From Nocardiopsis suaedae (GTDB lineage: Bacteria > Actinomycetota > Actinomycetes > Streptosporangiales > Streptosporangiaceae), in assembly GCF_027706745.1 (NCBI RefSeq), contig NZ_JAQFWP010000007.1:1-64000 (forward strand): DNA of 64,000 nt. Direction: 5' to 3'. The notes under the pieces were generated by a model, which did no database searches, was not told the origin of the DNA, and worked only from the letters and a program-made list of their open reading frames with translations. How positions within the stretch are numbered: the stretch's first letter is position 1; every line of letters begins with the position of its first letter. This document shows positions 52,429 through 60,566 of this stretch, piece after piece. The position numbers and the translations under genes are program-made.

Positions 52429-53381
52429 GTTCTCGCCTCCTGTGCGTTCATGAACGTCCGGAAGATCAGCCGGAGGGCGAGCGTGGCCACGATGATGGTG
52501 CCGACCACCACCACGACCCCCATGGCCGCCGACTGGCCGATGTCGAACCCGAGGAAGGTCCGCTGGTAGATGTAGAAGGGCAGGTTGGAGCTGGCGGTCC
52601 CCGGGCCGCCCTGGGTCATCATGTAGATGGTGTCGAAGGTGTTCACCACGTAGATCGACCCGAGCAGCACCCCCAGCTCGATGTAGCGGCGCAGGTGCGG
52701 AAGGGTGATCCAGGCGAACATCTGCCACCGGGAGGCCCCGTCGACCTGCCCGGCCTCGATCACGTCGCGCCCCTGGCTCTGCAGGCCCGCCAGCACCAGC
52801 AGGGTCATGAACGGCGTCCACTGCCACACCAGGGCCACCACCACCGAGAACACCGGCGACTGCGACACCCAGTCGGCGTCCCCGGCGCCCAGCGGCCCCA
52901 GCACGAAGTTCACCAGGCCGAACACCGGCTCGAACATGATGTGCTTCCACAGCAGAGCCGTCGCCACCGGCAGCACCAGGAACGGGGTGATGATCATGGT
53001 GCGCGCCACCCCGCGCCCCCGGAAGGGGCGGTCCAGCAGCAGCGCCAGGCCGATCCCCAGCAGCATCGCCACGATCACGCACGAGGCGGTGATCAGGACG
53101 GTGTTGGCCGCCGCGCCGAGGAACTGGCGGTCGGTGAAGACGCGGGCGTAGTTGGCCAGCCCCACCCACGCCTGGGAGTCGGGCCGCAGCAGGTTCCACG
53201 ACCGCAGCGAGTAGAAGATCGTCGCCAGGAACGGGATCTGGGTGGTGGCCAGCAGGAACACCAGGGCGGGCAGGAGGGGCGCGCGCCGCGCCCACCCGGC
53301 CGCGCGCCGGCTCCGCCCCTGGTCCGGCCGCCGGGCGGGCGCCGCGGGCGCCTCGCGCGCGGGCGCGGTCGCAGCGCTCAT
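52425..53381 (-). CDS. carbohydrate ABC transporter permease (MalF-like)
   Basis: A 318-residue CUT1 inner-membrane subunit with six spans after a polar N-terminus (ALVFLLATTQIPFLATIFYSL). The EAA loop reads EAGQVDGASRWQMFAWITLPHL, followed by INTFDTIYMMTQGGPGTASSNLPFYIYQ-type sequence (here VVNTFDTIYMMTQGG), a sugar-alcohol transporter hallmark. It overlaps both neighbours by ATGA/GTGA. No ATPase gene is in the operon, so a shared MsiK-type ATPase elsewhere is presumed. Confidence 0.92.
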   Translation of the reverse strand: MSAATAPAREAPAAPARRPDQGRSRRAAGWARRAPLLPALVFLLATTQIPFLATIFYSLRSWNLLRPDSQAWVGLANYARVFTDRQFLGAAANTVLITASCVIVAMLLGIGLALLLDRPFRGRGVARTMIITPFLVLPVATALLWKHIMFEPVFGLVNFVLGPLGAGDADWVSQSPVFSVVVALVWQWTPFMTLLVLAGLQSQGRDVIEAGQVDGASRWQMFAWITLPHLRRYIELGVLLGSIYVVNTFDTIYMMTQGGPGTASSNLPFYIYQRTFLGFDIGQSAAMGVVVVVGTIIVATLALRLIFRTFMNAQEART

Positions 53382-54745
53382 CGCTCGTCCTCCTTGTAGG
53401 TGTCGCCGACGTCCTGGGCGTAGCGCTGGCTCTGCGCGAGCGCCTCGCCGACGGTGATCTGCCCGGCGATCGCGGCGCTGAGCTGCTGGCTGACGCGGGT
53501 GCCCAGGTCCTGGAACTCAGGGATCGCGAGGAAGCCGATGCCCTGGTAGGGGACCGGGCGCGTGCCCGGGTCGGCGGGGTCGGCCTGCTCGATGCCCTGC
53601 AGCATGGGCTCGGCGTAGGCGCCCGCCGCCTCCTGGTACCCGGGCTCCTCGAAGGTCGACAGGCGGTTGCCCGGCGGCACCCGCTGCCACCCGTACTCGT
53701 CGGCCACCAGGCGGATGTAGTCCTTGTCGGTCATCCACTCCAGGAACGCCCACGCCTCCTCCTTGTGCTCGGAGGTGGCGGGGATGCCCAGCGACCAGGT
53801 GTAGAGCCAGCCGCCGTAGTCGGTGTCGACGACCGGGGCCGGGGCGTAGCCGTTGAGCCCGGCCACCTTCCCCGCGGTGTCGTCCTCGATCGTGCTCACC
53901 ATGGAGGTCGAGTCGTAGAACATCGCGGCCCGGCCCTGGGCGTACCGGTTCAGGCAGTCGCCGAACCCGCTGTTGGCGGCGCCGGGCTGGCCGTGCTCGC
54001 GCACCAGGTCCACGTAGAAGTCGGCGGTGCGGCGGAACTCGGGCGACTCCAGCTCGGCGTTCCAGCCCCGGTCGTACCAGCGGCCGCCGAAGGTGTTGAG
54101 CATGCTGTTGAACGGGCTGAGCATCTCGCCCCACCCGGCCAGGCCGCGCATGCAGATCCCGGACACGCCGGGCTCGACGCCGTCCAGCTCGGCCGCGAGT
54201 TCGGCCACCTCCTCCCAGGTGGGGTTCTCCGGCATCTCGGCCCCCGCCTTCTCGAAGAGGTCCTTGCGGTAGGCCAGGAAGGAGGACTCGCCGTAGAAGG
54301 GGACCGAGTACATGTCCCCCTCGTAGGAGAGGTCCTCGCGGATGGAGGGGATGAAGTCCTCGTCGTCGTAGCCCTCGGAGGCGTCGATGGAGGGCTGCAG
54401 GTTCTCCAGCCAGCCGTACTCGGCCCACTGGCGGGTCTCGTAGTTGCTGATCATCACGGCGTCGAACTCGCCGCCGCCGGTCGCCACCGACGTGGTGATC
54501 TTCGCGCGCGCCTCGTTCTCCGGCAGCGAGACGAAGTCGACCTCGATGCCCGGGTGCTCCTCGCGGAACCGGTCCTGCAGCGAGATCGCGTCCTGCATCT
54601 GGGGGTTGGAGACGATGGCGACGGTCAGCCGGACGGTGTCGCCGCCGGAACCGGTGGCGCCGGCCCCGGCGCATCCGGTGAGCAGCAGCCCGGCGGCGGC
54701 GATGGCGGCCGTCCGGGCGACGGGGATGGAGCGCATGGGGTGCAC
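53378..54745 (-). CDS. extracellular solute-binding lipoprotein, polyol ABC transporter
   Basis: A protein of 455 residues with a lipoprotein signal (AAGLLLTGC, Cys25), so it is anchored outside the membrane. The CUT1 binding fold is clear: VRLTVAIVSNPQMQDAISLQDRFREEHPGIEVDFVSLPENEARAKITT, AVMISNYETRQWAEYGWLENLQP, AMFYDSTSMVSTIE, KEEAWAFLEWMTDKDYI. It is closest in style to sorbitol/mannitol-binding proteins. GTG 54745 has GAGG upstream. It captures the sugar alcohol for the two permeases coupled behind it. Confidence 0.9.
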   Translation of the reverse strand: MHPMRSIPVARTAAIAAAGLLLTGCAGAGATGSGGDTVRLTVAIVSNPQMQDAISLQDRFREEHPGIEVDFVSLPENEARAKITTSVATGGGEFDAVMISNYETRQWAEYGWLENLQPSIDASEGYDDEDFIPSIREDLSYEGDMYSVPFYGESSFLAYRKDLFEKAGAEMPENPTWEEVAELAAELDGVEPGVSGICMRGLAGWGEMLSPFNSMLNTFGGRWYDRGWNAELESPEFRRTADFYVDLVREHGQPGAANSGFGDCLNRYAQGRAAMFYDSTSMVSTIEDDTAGKVAGLNGYAPAPVVDTDYGGWLYTWSLGIPATSEHKEEAWAFLEWMTDKDYIRLVADEYGWQRVPPGNRLSTFEEPGYQEAAGAYAEPMLQGIEQADPADPGTRPVPYQGIGFLAIPEFQDLGTRVSQQLSAAIAGQITVGEALAQSQRYAQDVGDTYKEDER

Positions 54746-54774
54746 TGTGCTGCCTCTTCCGATCGCTTCGGGTC

Positions 54775-55785
54775 TCAGGAGGCGCCGCCCTCGGCGCCGG
54801 GGACGACCTGGATCTTCACGCCGGCCCCCGCGCGCATCATGTCCAGGGCCTCGGGGAACTTCTCCAGCGGCAGCGCGTCGGTCAGCAGGGGGGCGGTCTC
54901 GATCGCGCCCTGGCCGATGAGGTCGACCGCGGCGCCGAAACTGTTGAGCACCGCCATCGAGCCGACGATGGTGATCTCGTCGTTGTAGATGCGGAACGGC
55001 GACAGCGCCACCCGCGCGTCGTCGGCGGCCACGCCGAAGACGAGCAGCCGCCCGCCGCGCCGCAGGGCGGAGAACGCGGCCTCGATGGCCTGGGGCGCGC
55101 CGGTGACGTCGACGGCGGCGTCGAAGCGCTCGTCGTCCAGGTCGGCGGTGTCCTCCGCGGTGGCGTCGGCGCCCAGGTCGGCGGCGATCGCCAGGCGGCG
55201 GGGGTTGCGGTCGACGACGGTGACGCGCGCGCCGGAGCCCTGCAGGAGCTGCTGCAGGAGCAGCCCCATGGTTCCGGCGCCCACCACCAGGAAGCGCTCG
55301 CCGACCGCGGCGCCGATGCGGCGGACGCCGTGCACCGCGCAGGACAGCGGCTCGACGAGGGCGCCCTGGCGCATGCTGACCGCGTCGGGGAGCAGGTGGC
55401 AGTTGGCGGCCGGGACGGCGACGTACTCGGCGAAGGCGCCGTCGACGGTGTCGCCCGTGGCGCCCCAGTTGGCGCAGAGGTTGCCGCGGCCGGACCGGCA
55501 GGGGCCGCAGTGGCCGCAGAACAGGGACGGGTCCACGGCCACCCGGTCGCCGGGGCGCAGGCCGCCGGGCGCGCCCTCGCCGACGGCGGCCACGGTCCCG
55601 GCGAACTCGTGCCCGGGGACCAGCGGGTAGGGGCTGGGCGGGAACTCGCCGTCGGCGATGTGCAGGTCGGTGCCGCAGATCCCGCAGGCGCCGACGCGGA
55701 CCACCACCCCGCCGGGTGCGGGGACGGGGTCGGGTCTGTCGCCCACGGCGACGGATCCGGGCTGGGAGATGATGGCGGCACGCAC
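54775..55785 (-). CDS. zinc-dependent polyol dehydrogenase
   Basis: A 336-residue medium-chain dehydrogenase. The catalytic zinc ligands are Cys34 (ACGICGTDLH) and the His of VPGHEFAG. Structural zinc cysteines occur in CGHCGPCRSGRGNLC, and NAD binding in VVGAGTMGLLLQQLLQGSGARVTVVDRNP (Asp for NAD preference). It oxidises a polyol to a ketose, for example arabitol to xylulose or sorbitol/mannitol to fructose, feeding the two kinases. GTG 55785 has CAGGAGACC upstream. It is the first gene of the operon, facing the SorC regulator. Confidence 0.9.
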   Translation of the reverse strand: MRAAIISQPGSVAVGDRPDPVPAPGGVVVRVGACGICGTDLHIADGEFPPSPYPLVPGHEFAGTVAAVGEGAPGGLRPGDRVAVDPSLFCGHCGPCRSGRGNLCANWGATGDTVDGAFAEYVAVPAANCHLLPDAVSMRQGALVEPLSCAVHGVRRIGAAVGERFLVVGAGTMGLLLQQLLQGSGARVTVVDRNPRRLAIAADLGADATAEDTADLDDERFDAAVDVTGAPQAIEAAFSALRRGGRLLVFGVAADDARVALSPFRIYNDEITIVGSMAVLNSFGAAVDLIGQGAIETAPLLTDALPLEKFPEALDMMRAGAGVKIQVVPGAEGGAS

Positions 55786-55811
55786 GAGGGGTCTCCTGGG
55801 GTCGGGGATGG

Positions 55812-55847
55812 GTGACCCGCGCCGCTCATGTGAGCGGCATGGGTCAC
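55812..55847. promoter_or_regulatory. nested 36-bp dyad operator between polyol operon and SorC gene
   Basis: Inner arms GCCGCTCA and TGAGCGGC (55821-55838, 2-nt centre) and outer arms GTGACCC (55812-55818) and GGGTCAC (55841-55847) share one centre. The outer pair is separated from the inner by 2 nt on each side. It is 26 bp upstream of the dehydrogenase start and 77 bp from the SorC start, which is fit for a tetrameric SorC-type regulator; binding is inferred. Confidence 0.7.
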
Positions 55848-55924
55848 AGATGTTTCGTGTATTGAAAACCCAACGGAAATGCGGTGTCAATGCGCGTCGC
55901 TCGATCGAGTACACTGCTGCGCAT

Positions 55925-56911
55925 ATGAGCGAACGGCGGAGTGAGGCGCAGGAGGCCGCCCCCAGCGGCCCCGCGGAGATGGTGCGGCTGGCCGCGATCG
56001 CCCGCAGGTTCTACCTGGACGGGCGCTCGAAGGTGGAGATCGCCGAGGAGTTCGGGCTGAGCCGGTTCAAGGTCGCCCGGGACCTGGAGGCGGCCCGCGG
56101 CGCCGGCATCGTGCGCATCGACGTGCGCCTGCCCGAGCGGCTCGACGGCGCGCTGTCGGAGCGGCTGCGGGAGGCCTACGGCCTGCGCCGGGCCATCGTC
56201 GTGGAGGCCGCCGAGGACCCGGGGGAGACCCGCAGGGCGCTCGGCTCGGCCGCGGCGCGCCTGCTGCCGGAGATCGTGCGCCCCGGCGAGGTGCTGGGCC
56301 TGGCCTGGAGCCGGGTGCTGCAGGCCGTGGGCGCCGAGCTGGCCGAGCTGCCCCGGTGCACGGTGGTGCAGTTGAACGGCGTGCTCTCGGAGTTCGCCGA
56401 GGGCGGCGGGTCGGTGGAGACGGTGCGCCGGGCGGCGTCGCTGTCGGGCGGCCCGGCCTACCCGGTGTACGCCCCGCTCATCCTCCCCGACGCGGCCACG
56501 GCGGCGACGCTGCGCGCCGACCCGGGCATCGCGGCGGCCTTCGCCCACTACGACCGGCTGACCACGGCGGTGGTGGCCATCGGCGGCTGGGACGAGCGGA
56601 ACTCGACGGTCTACCAGGCCCTCGACCCGGACTCGCGGGCCCGCTACGCCGGCCTGGGGGTGCGCGCGGAGGTCTCGGCCCAGCTGATCGACGCACAGGG
56701 CGAGCCGGTCCACTGCGACCTGGACGAGCGCGTGATCAGCATCCGGGCCGAGCAGCTGCGCAAGGTGCCCGAGGTCGTCGCGGTCGCCGGCGCGGGGGAC
56801 GAGGCCAAGGCCCGGGCGATCGGCGCGGCGCTCACGAGCGGGCTGGTGTCGACCCTGGTGACGGACAGCGCGGTGGCCCACGTGCTGCTGGAGGGTGCGG
56901 CCGGGGGCTGA
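55925..56911 (+). CDS. SorC/DeoR-type sugar-binding transcriptional regulator
   Basis: A protein of 328 residues. The N-terminal HTH is RLAAIARRFYLDGRSKVEIAEEFGLSRFKVARDLEAARGAGIVRI. The C-terminal sugar-phosphate-binding domain includes LGSAAARLLPEIVRPGEVLGLAWSRVLQAV, VQLNGVL and the closing VPEVVAVAGAGDEAKARAIGAALTSGLVSTLVTDSAVA. It is divergent from the polyol operon and very likely its regulator, responding to a sugar phosphate made by one of the kinases. A TACACT at 55910-55915 lies 9 bp before the ATG and no ribosome site is seen, so its message may be nearly leaderless. Confidence 0.92.
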   Translation: MSERRSEAQEAAPSGPAEMVRLAAIARRFYLDGRSKVEIAEEFGLSRFKVARDLEAARGAGIVRIDVRLPERLDGALSERLREAYGLRRAIVVEAAEDPGETRRALGSAAARLLPEIVRPGEVLGLAWSRVLQAVGAELAELPRCTVVQLNGVLSEFAEGGGSVETVRRAASLSGGPAYPVYAPLILPDAATAATLRADPGIAAAFAHYDRLTTAVVAIGGWDERNSTVYQALDPDSRARYAGLGVRAEVSAQLIDAQGEPVHCDLDERVISIRAEQLRKVPEVVAVAGAGDEAKARAIGAALTSGLVSTLVTDSAVAHVLLEGAAGG

Positions 56912-56997
56912 CCCCCGCCGGGGGCCCACGGGGGTGGCGGCGGCCGCACCGCCCCGAGACTTGACCTGAAGTGAACTTGATGTCCGAGGGTGGGGCC

Positions 56998-57432
56998 ATG
57001 GACATCACGGAGTTCGAGACGACGGAGAACGCCCCCGCGGACGCGGAGGCCGAGGTCGAGGCGATCGAGAAGGTGGTCGCCGGGGTGGAGCGCGCGCAGC
57101 GCGACGAGCTCCCCGAGGAGTTCCTCCGGCACTTCCGCAGCGACGCCGTCTGGACCACGGGGCACGGCAAGCGGCTGGTGGGCCGGGAGGAGATCGCCGC
57201 CTTCACCCGCAGGGTGCTCCCCGGCGCGATGCGGGGCAATACGCCTAGGTACGAGGTGCTGGGCGTGCTCTTCATCCGTCCGGACGTGGCCGCCGTCAAG
57301 GTGCGCCAGACCTACCGCGGCCCGGACGGGGAACGGGTGGGGCCCGAAGGCAGCCCGCTCTACGTCATGGCCAAGGAGCAGGGGGAATGGCTCCTCACCG
57401 CCTGCCAGAACACGCTCGTGGCGCAGGAGTGA
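56998..57432 (+). CDS. SnoaL-like/SgcJ-family NTF2-fold protein
   Basis: A protein of 144 residues from ATG 56998 (GAGGGTGGGG upstream; ATG 56980 is the alternative). An NTF2-like cone fold is indicated by AEVEAIEKVVAGVERAQ, EEFLRHFRSDAVWTTGHGKRLVGREEIAAFTRRVLPG, VLFIRPDVAAVKVRQTY and the ending EGEWLLTACQNTLVA (here EQGEWLLTAC). Members of the SgcJ/EcaC/DUF4440 group include small ligand-binding proteins and oxidative-tailoring helpers; many are unassigned. No biosynthetic cluster is next to it. Confidence 0.8.
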   Translation: MDITEFETTENAPADAEAEVEAIEKVVAGVERAQRDELPEEFLRHFRSDAVWTTGHGKRLVGREEIAAFTRRVLPGAMRGNTPRYEVLGVLFIRPDVAAVKVRQTYRGPDGERVGPEGSPLYVMAKEQGEWLLTACQNTLVAQE

Positions 57433-57486
57433 GCCCGGAGGGCCCACCCTCCGGCGCCCCCGGCAGCGGTGCGGACGGCCCTGGCA

Positions 57487-57519
57487 ACCTACGGAACCGT
57501 AAGTTACGGTGTCGTAGGT
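57487..57519. promoter_or_regulatory. 33-bp imperfect dyad upstream of the desaturase gene
   Basis: ACCTACG (57487-57493) and CGTAGGT (57513-57519) form the outer arms; ACCGTAA and TTACGGT lie inside and keep the symmetry around 57503. It is 30 bp upstream of the ATG, at the promoter position. TACGGNACCGTA-like half sites are typical of TetR repressors of lipid genes; the cognate regulator is not adjacent. Confidence 0.6.
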
Positions 57520-57548
57520 AATCGACGTTCGCACCGCAGAGGGGGGAC

Positions 57549-58562
57549 ATGACCGCTGCACCCGGAACACCGGCCCCGCCCCACGGCCCCGCACCCAATG
57601 ACCCCGCGCACCGGCGGGCGTCCGGCGCGCCGGAGGCCGACCTCGACCCGGAGGTCCGCGGCGGCGCCGAACGCGCCACGGTCTTCGCCTACGTGCTCCT
57701 CCCCCTGGCGGCCCTGGCCGCCGCCGTGCCCTTCGCCTGGGGGTGGGCCCTGGGGCCGGCGGACATCGCCATCGGCCTCGTCTTCTACCTGGTCGGAGGG
57801 CTCGGCATCACCGTCGGGTTCCACCGGTACTTCACCCACGGCTCCTTCAAGGCCAAGCGCCCCCTGCGCATCGCCCTCGCGCTCGCGGGGACGCTGGCCT
57901 TCGAGGGCAGCGTCATCAAGTGGGTGGCCGACCACCGCCGCCACCACAAGTACGCCGACGCCGAGGGCGACCCGCACTCGCCGTGGCGCTTCGGCGACGA
58001 CTGGCGCTCGGTCGCCAAGGGCCTCTACTACGCCCACATGGGGTGGCTCTACCTCGACAAGCGCAGGACCTCGCTGCGCCGCTTCGCCCCGGACCTGCTC
58101 CGGGACCGCGACATCGCCCGCATCGACCGCTGGTCGGTGCCGATCTTCGTGTTCTCGCTGTTCTCGCCCGCGCTCATCGGCGGGCTGGTGACCATGTCCT
58201 GGTGGGGCGCCTTCACCGCGTTCTTCTGGGCCGGACTGGTCCGGGTTGCGCTGCTGCACCACGTGACGTGGTCGGTGAACTCCATCTGCCACACCATCGG
58301 CGAGGAGGACTTCGAGGTCCGGGACCGCTCCCGGAACGTGTGGTGGCTGGCCGTCCCCTCCTTCGGGGAGTCCTGGCACAACCTGCACCACGCCGACCCC
58401 ACCTGCGCCCGCCACGGGGTGCTCAAGGGGCAGGTCGACATCTCCGCCCGGGTCATCTGGGCCTTCGAGAAGCTGGGCTGGGCGTACAAGGTCCGCTGGC
58501 CCGACGCCGAACGCCTCAAGGCGAAGAGGGTCACCGCCGGCGCCGGCGGTCGGCGGCCGTGA
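57549..58562 (+). CDS. acyl-CoA delta-9 desaturase
   Basis: A 337-residue membrane di-iron desaturase that inserts a double bond in fatty acyl chains. The three histidine boxes are complete: HRYFTH (92-97), HRRHH (129-133) and HNLHH (277-281). It has about four spans in two hairpins (VLLPLAALAAAVPFAWGWAL, IAIGLVFYLVGGLGITVGF and later FVFSLFSPALIGGLVTM). It lacks a fused cytochrome b5 or reductase domain, so a separate electron donor is needed. The ORF ends inside the tail of the convergent MFS gene (32-bp overlap). Confidence 0.93.
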   Translation: MTAAPGTPAPPHGPAPNDPAHRRASGAPEADLDPEVRGGAERATVFAYVLLPLAALAAAVPFAWGWALGPADIAIGLVFYLVGGLGITVGFHRYFTHGSFKAKRPLRIALALAGTLAFEGSVIKWVADHRRHHKYADAEGDPHSPWRFGDDWRSVAKGLYYAHMGWLYLDKRRTSLRRFAPDLLRDRDIARIDRWSVPIFVFSLFSPALIGGLVTMSWWGAFTAFFWAGLVRVALLHHVTWSVNSICHTIGEEDFEVRDRSRNVWWLAVPSFGESWHNLHHADPTCARHGVLKGQVDISARVIWAFEKLGWAYKVRWPDAERLKAKRVTAGAGGRRP

Positions 58563-59793
58563 GCAGGGCCCAGGCCGCCAGGGCGACCGCGACGGTGGCC
58601 GTCGCCGCCCCGCTCGCGGCGACCCAGCCGGCCGCCTCGTACAGGGCCGCGCCCACGCCCGACCCGGCGGCGCCGGCCAGGAAAGTGCCGAACATGAAGA
58701 CCGTGTTCATCCGGCCCCCGGCCTCGGGGTTGGACGCCAGCACGGCGGTCTGGTTGCCGACCTGCGCCGCCTGGAGCCCGGCGTAGAGGACCGCGATGCC
58801 CACGGCGGCCACGGGCGGTCCCAGGTGGGCCGCGATCAGCAGGGCGGCCCCGGCGGTGATCGCCGCGAGACCGGCGCCCCGCACCGGCCAGGTCCCGAAC
58901 CGGTCGATCGCCCGCCCGGCGACGGGCGCCACCAGGATGCCGAACGCCCCGAAGGCGCCGAAGAGCGATGCCCCGAGCGTCGAGAACCCGTAGCCCGGGC
59001 CGGTGAGCAGGAAGACCAGCGCCGTCCAGACCATGTTGAACGCCGCGAAGGCCGCGCCCTGGAACAGCAGCGACCGGCGCAGCGCCGAGACGCGCAGCAG
59101 GCCGGGCAGGGACGCCAGCAGCGCCGGGTAGGACGGGCGCGCGCTTCCCGGGGCGGCCGCGGGGGCGTCGGCCGCGCGCGGGAGCAGGGCGATGGTCAGT
59201 GCGCCGACGGCGGCCGTGGCCACCGCCGCCGCGACGAAGACCGGGCGCCACCCGGCGAACTCGCCGAAGGAGCCGCCGACCACGCGCGCGGCGATCGCGC
59301 CGGTGAACACCCCGGCCTGGAGGACGGAGACCACCCGCCCGCGCCGCTGGGGGCCGGCCAGTCCGGCGGCGACGGGCACGAGCAGCTGCGGGATGACGGT
59401 GAAGGCCCCGGCGGCCAGCACGGCCGCCGCGAGTGCGGGAAGCCCGGGGGCCGCGGAGGCGGTGGCCAGGGCGCCGACCGTCCCGGCGACCAGCGCGATC
59501 AGCAGGGGGCGCCGCCGCACGGTGTCGCTGAGCGGCAGCAGGAACAGCAGGCCCAAGGCGTATCCGAGCTGCCCGGCGGTGGTCACCAGCCCGGCCTGGT
59601 CGGCGGAGATGCCCATGGAGTCGGAGACGAGTCCGAGCAGCGGGGCGCTCAGGTAGATGTTGGCGACCGTCACGGCGCAGGCCAGGGCGAGCACGGCGGT
59701 GAGCGTGCCGGTGACGCCCGCCGGGGCGCCCGCTCCCGGGCCGCTCGTGGGGCGGGGCCCAGTCGGTCGCTCCGCGGTCGACGGTGCGGGCAT
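58531..59793 (-). CDS. MFS transporter, drug-efflux type
   Basis: A protein of 420 residues, 12 spans. The motif A-like loop between spans two and three reads LLPLSDTVRRRPLLI, and motif C-like Gly-rich stretches occur in span five (VVSVLQAGVFTGAIAARVVGGSFGEFAGW), typical of AraJ/sugar-efflux-type exporters. ATG 59793 has CGGAGG upstream. It is divergent from a TetR gene, and two identical-type operators lie in the gap, so it is very likely repressed by that TetR protein and induced by its exported compound. Confidence 0.9.
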   Translation of the reverse strand: MPAPSTAERPTGPRPTSGPGAGAPAGVTGTLTAVLALACAVTVANIYLSAPLLGLVSDSMGISADQAGLVTTAGQLGYALGLLFLLPLSDTVRRRPLLIALVAGTVGALATASAAPGLPALAAAVLAAGAFTVIPQLLVPVAAGLAGPQRRGRVVSVLQAGVFTGAIAARVVGGSFGEFAGWRPVFVAAAVATAAVGALTIALLPRAADAPAAAPGSARPSYPALLASLPGLLRVSALRRSLLFQGAAFAAFNMVWTALVFLLTGPGYGFSTLGASLFGAFGAFGILVAPVAGRAIDRFGTWPVRGAGLAAITAGAALLIAAHLGPPVAAVGIAVLYAGLQAAQVGNQTAVLASNPEAGGRMNTVFMFGTFLAGAAGSGVGAALYEAAGWVAASGAATATVAVALAAWALLTAADRRRRR

Positions 59794-59822
59794 GGTCGGC
59801 CTCCGAAGGGGAGAGGATGGAA

Positions 59823-59838
59823 CGAACCAGATGGTTCG
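59823..59838. promoter_or_regulatory. TetR operator 1 (CGAACC-N4-GGTTCG)
   Basis: Perfect 6-bp arms around AGAT, 29 bp upstream of the MFS start. It shares its sequence with operator 2. Confidence 0.75.
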
Positions 59839-59879
59839 GTTGGCGGTGGGGGCGACTCTACACCTCGGATCGGAGGGAA

Positions 59880-59895
59880 CGAACCGTCTGGTTCG
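59880..59895. promoter_or_regulatory. TetR operator 2 (CGAACC-N4-GGTTCG)
   Basis: Perfect 6-bp arms around GTCT, 19 bp upstream of the TetR start; the centres of the two operators are 57 bp apart. One site for each divergent promoter suggests control of both genes by the TetR protein. Confidence 0.75.
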
Positions 59896-59914
59896 AAAAT
59901 GTAGTGTGGATCCC

Positions 59915-60517
59915 ATGGGGTACGACGCCGCCGCCACCAAGGCCCGCATCCTGAAGGCGGCAACACGGGAATTCGCCGACCACGGGATCGCGGGCGCCCG
60001 CGTGGACCGGATCGCCGCCGCGGCCGAGGCCAACAAGCGCGCGATCTACGACTACTTCGGCGGCAAGGAGCAGCTGTTCACCACGGTGCTGTCGGACGCC
60101 TGCTCGCGGCTGTCGGCCGAGGTGCCGCTGCAGGAGGGCGACGACCTCGCCGAGTACGTGGTGCGCGTCCACGACTACAACCGCGGCCGGCCCGAGTACC
60201 TGCGGCTGCTGATGTGGGAGGAGCTGCACTACACCGAGGGCCCGGTCCCGGCGGAGGACTGGCGGACCGAGCGCTACCGCCGCAAGGTCGCGGTGATCGC
60301 CGAGGCCCAGCGCAGCGGCCGCGTGCGCGCGGACATGCGCCCGGAGGTGCTGCTGTTCATGCTGCTGTCCCTGGTGAACTGGGCCGTAGGGGCGGGCCAG
60401 CTCCGCCGCCTGATCACCGGCGGCATGGGCGAGGATGAACTGCGCACCACCCTGCGCGCGTCGGCGTCGGCCCTGCTGGTGGGAGAGGGGGCGGCCGACC
60501 GTGCGGAGCGTGCGTGA
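59915..60517 (+). CDS. TetR-family repressor of the divergent MFS gene
   Basis: A protein of 200 residues. The HTH is ATKARILKAATREFADHGIAGARVDRIAAAAEANKRAIYDYFGGKEQLFTTVL. The ligand domain (ELHYTEGPVPAEDWRTERYRR, VLLFMLLSLVNWAVGAGQL) is of the type with a C-terminal TetR_C domain. There is no ribosome site before ATG 59915; operator 2 ends 19 bp away, so transcription likely starts close to the ATG. Autoregulation is expected. Confidence 0.9.
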   Translation: MGYDAAATKARILKAATREFADHGIAGARVDRIAAAAEANKRAIYDYFGGKEQLFTTVLSDACSRLSAEVPLQEGDDLAEYVVRVHDYNRGRPEYLRLLMWEELHYTEGPVPAEDWRTERYRRKVAVIAEAQRSGRVRADMRPEVLLFMLLSLVNWAVGAGQLRRLITGGMGEDELRTTLRASASALLVGEGAADRAERA

Positions 60518-60566
60518 GCGGAAATAGGGATCTACATCGTCAAGGTGGTGATCGGTCCGCCCCCGC

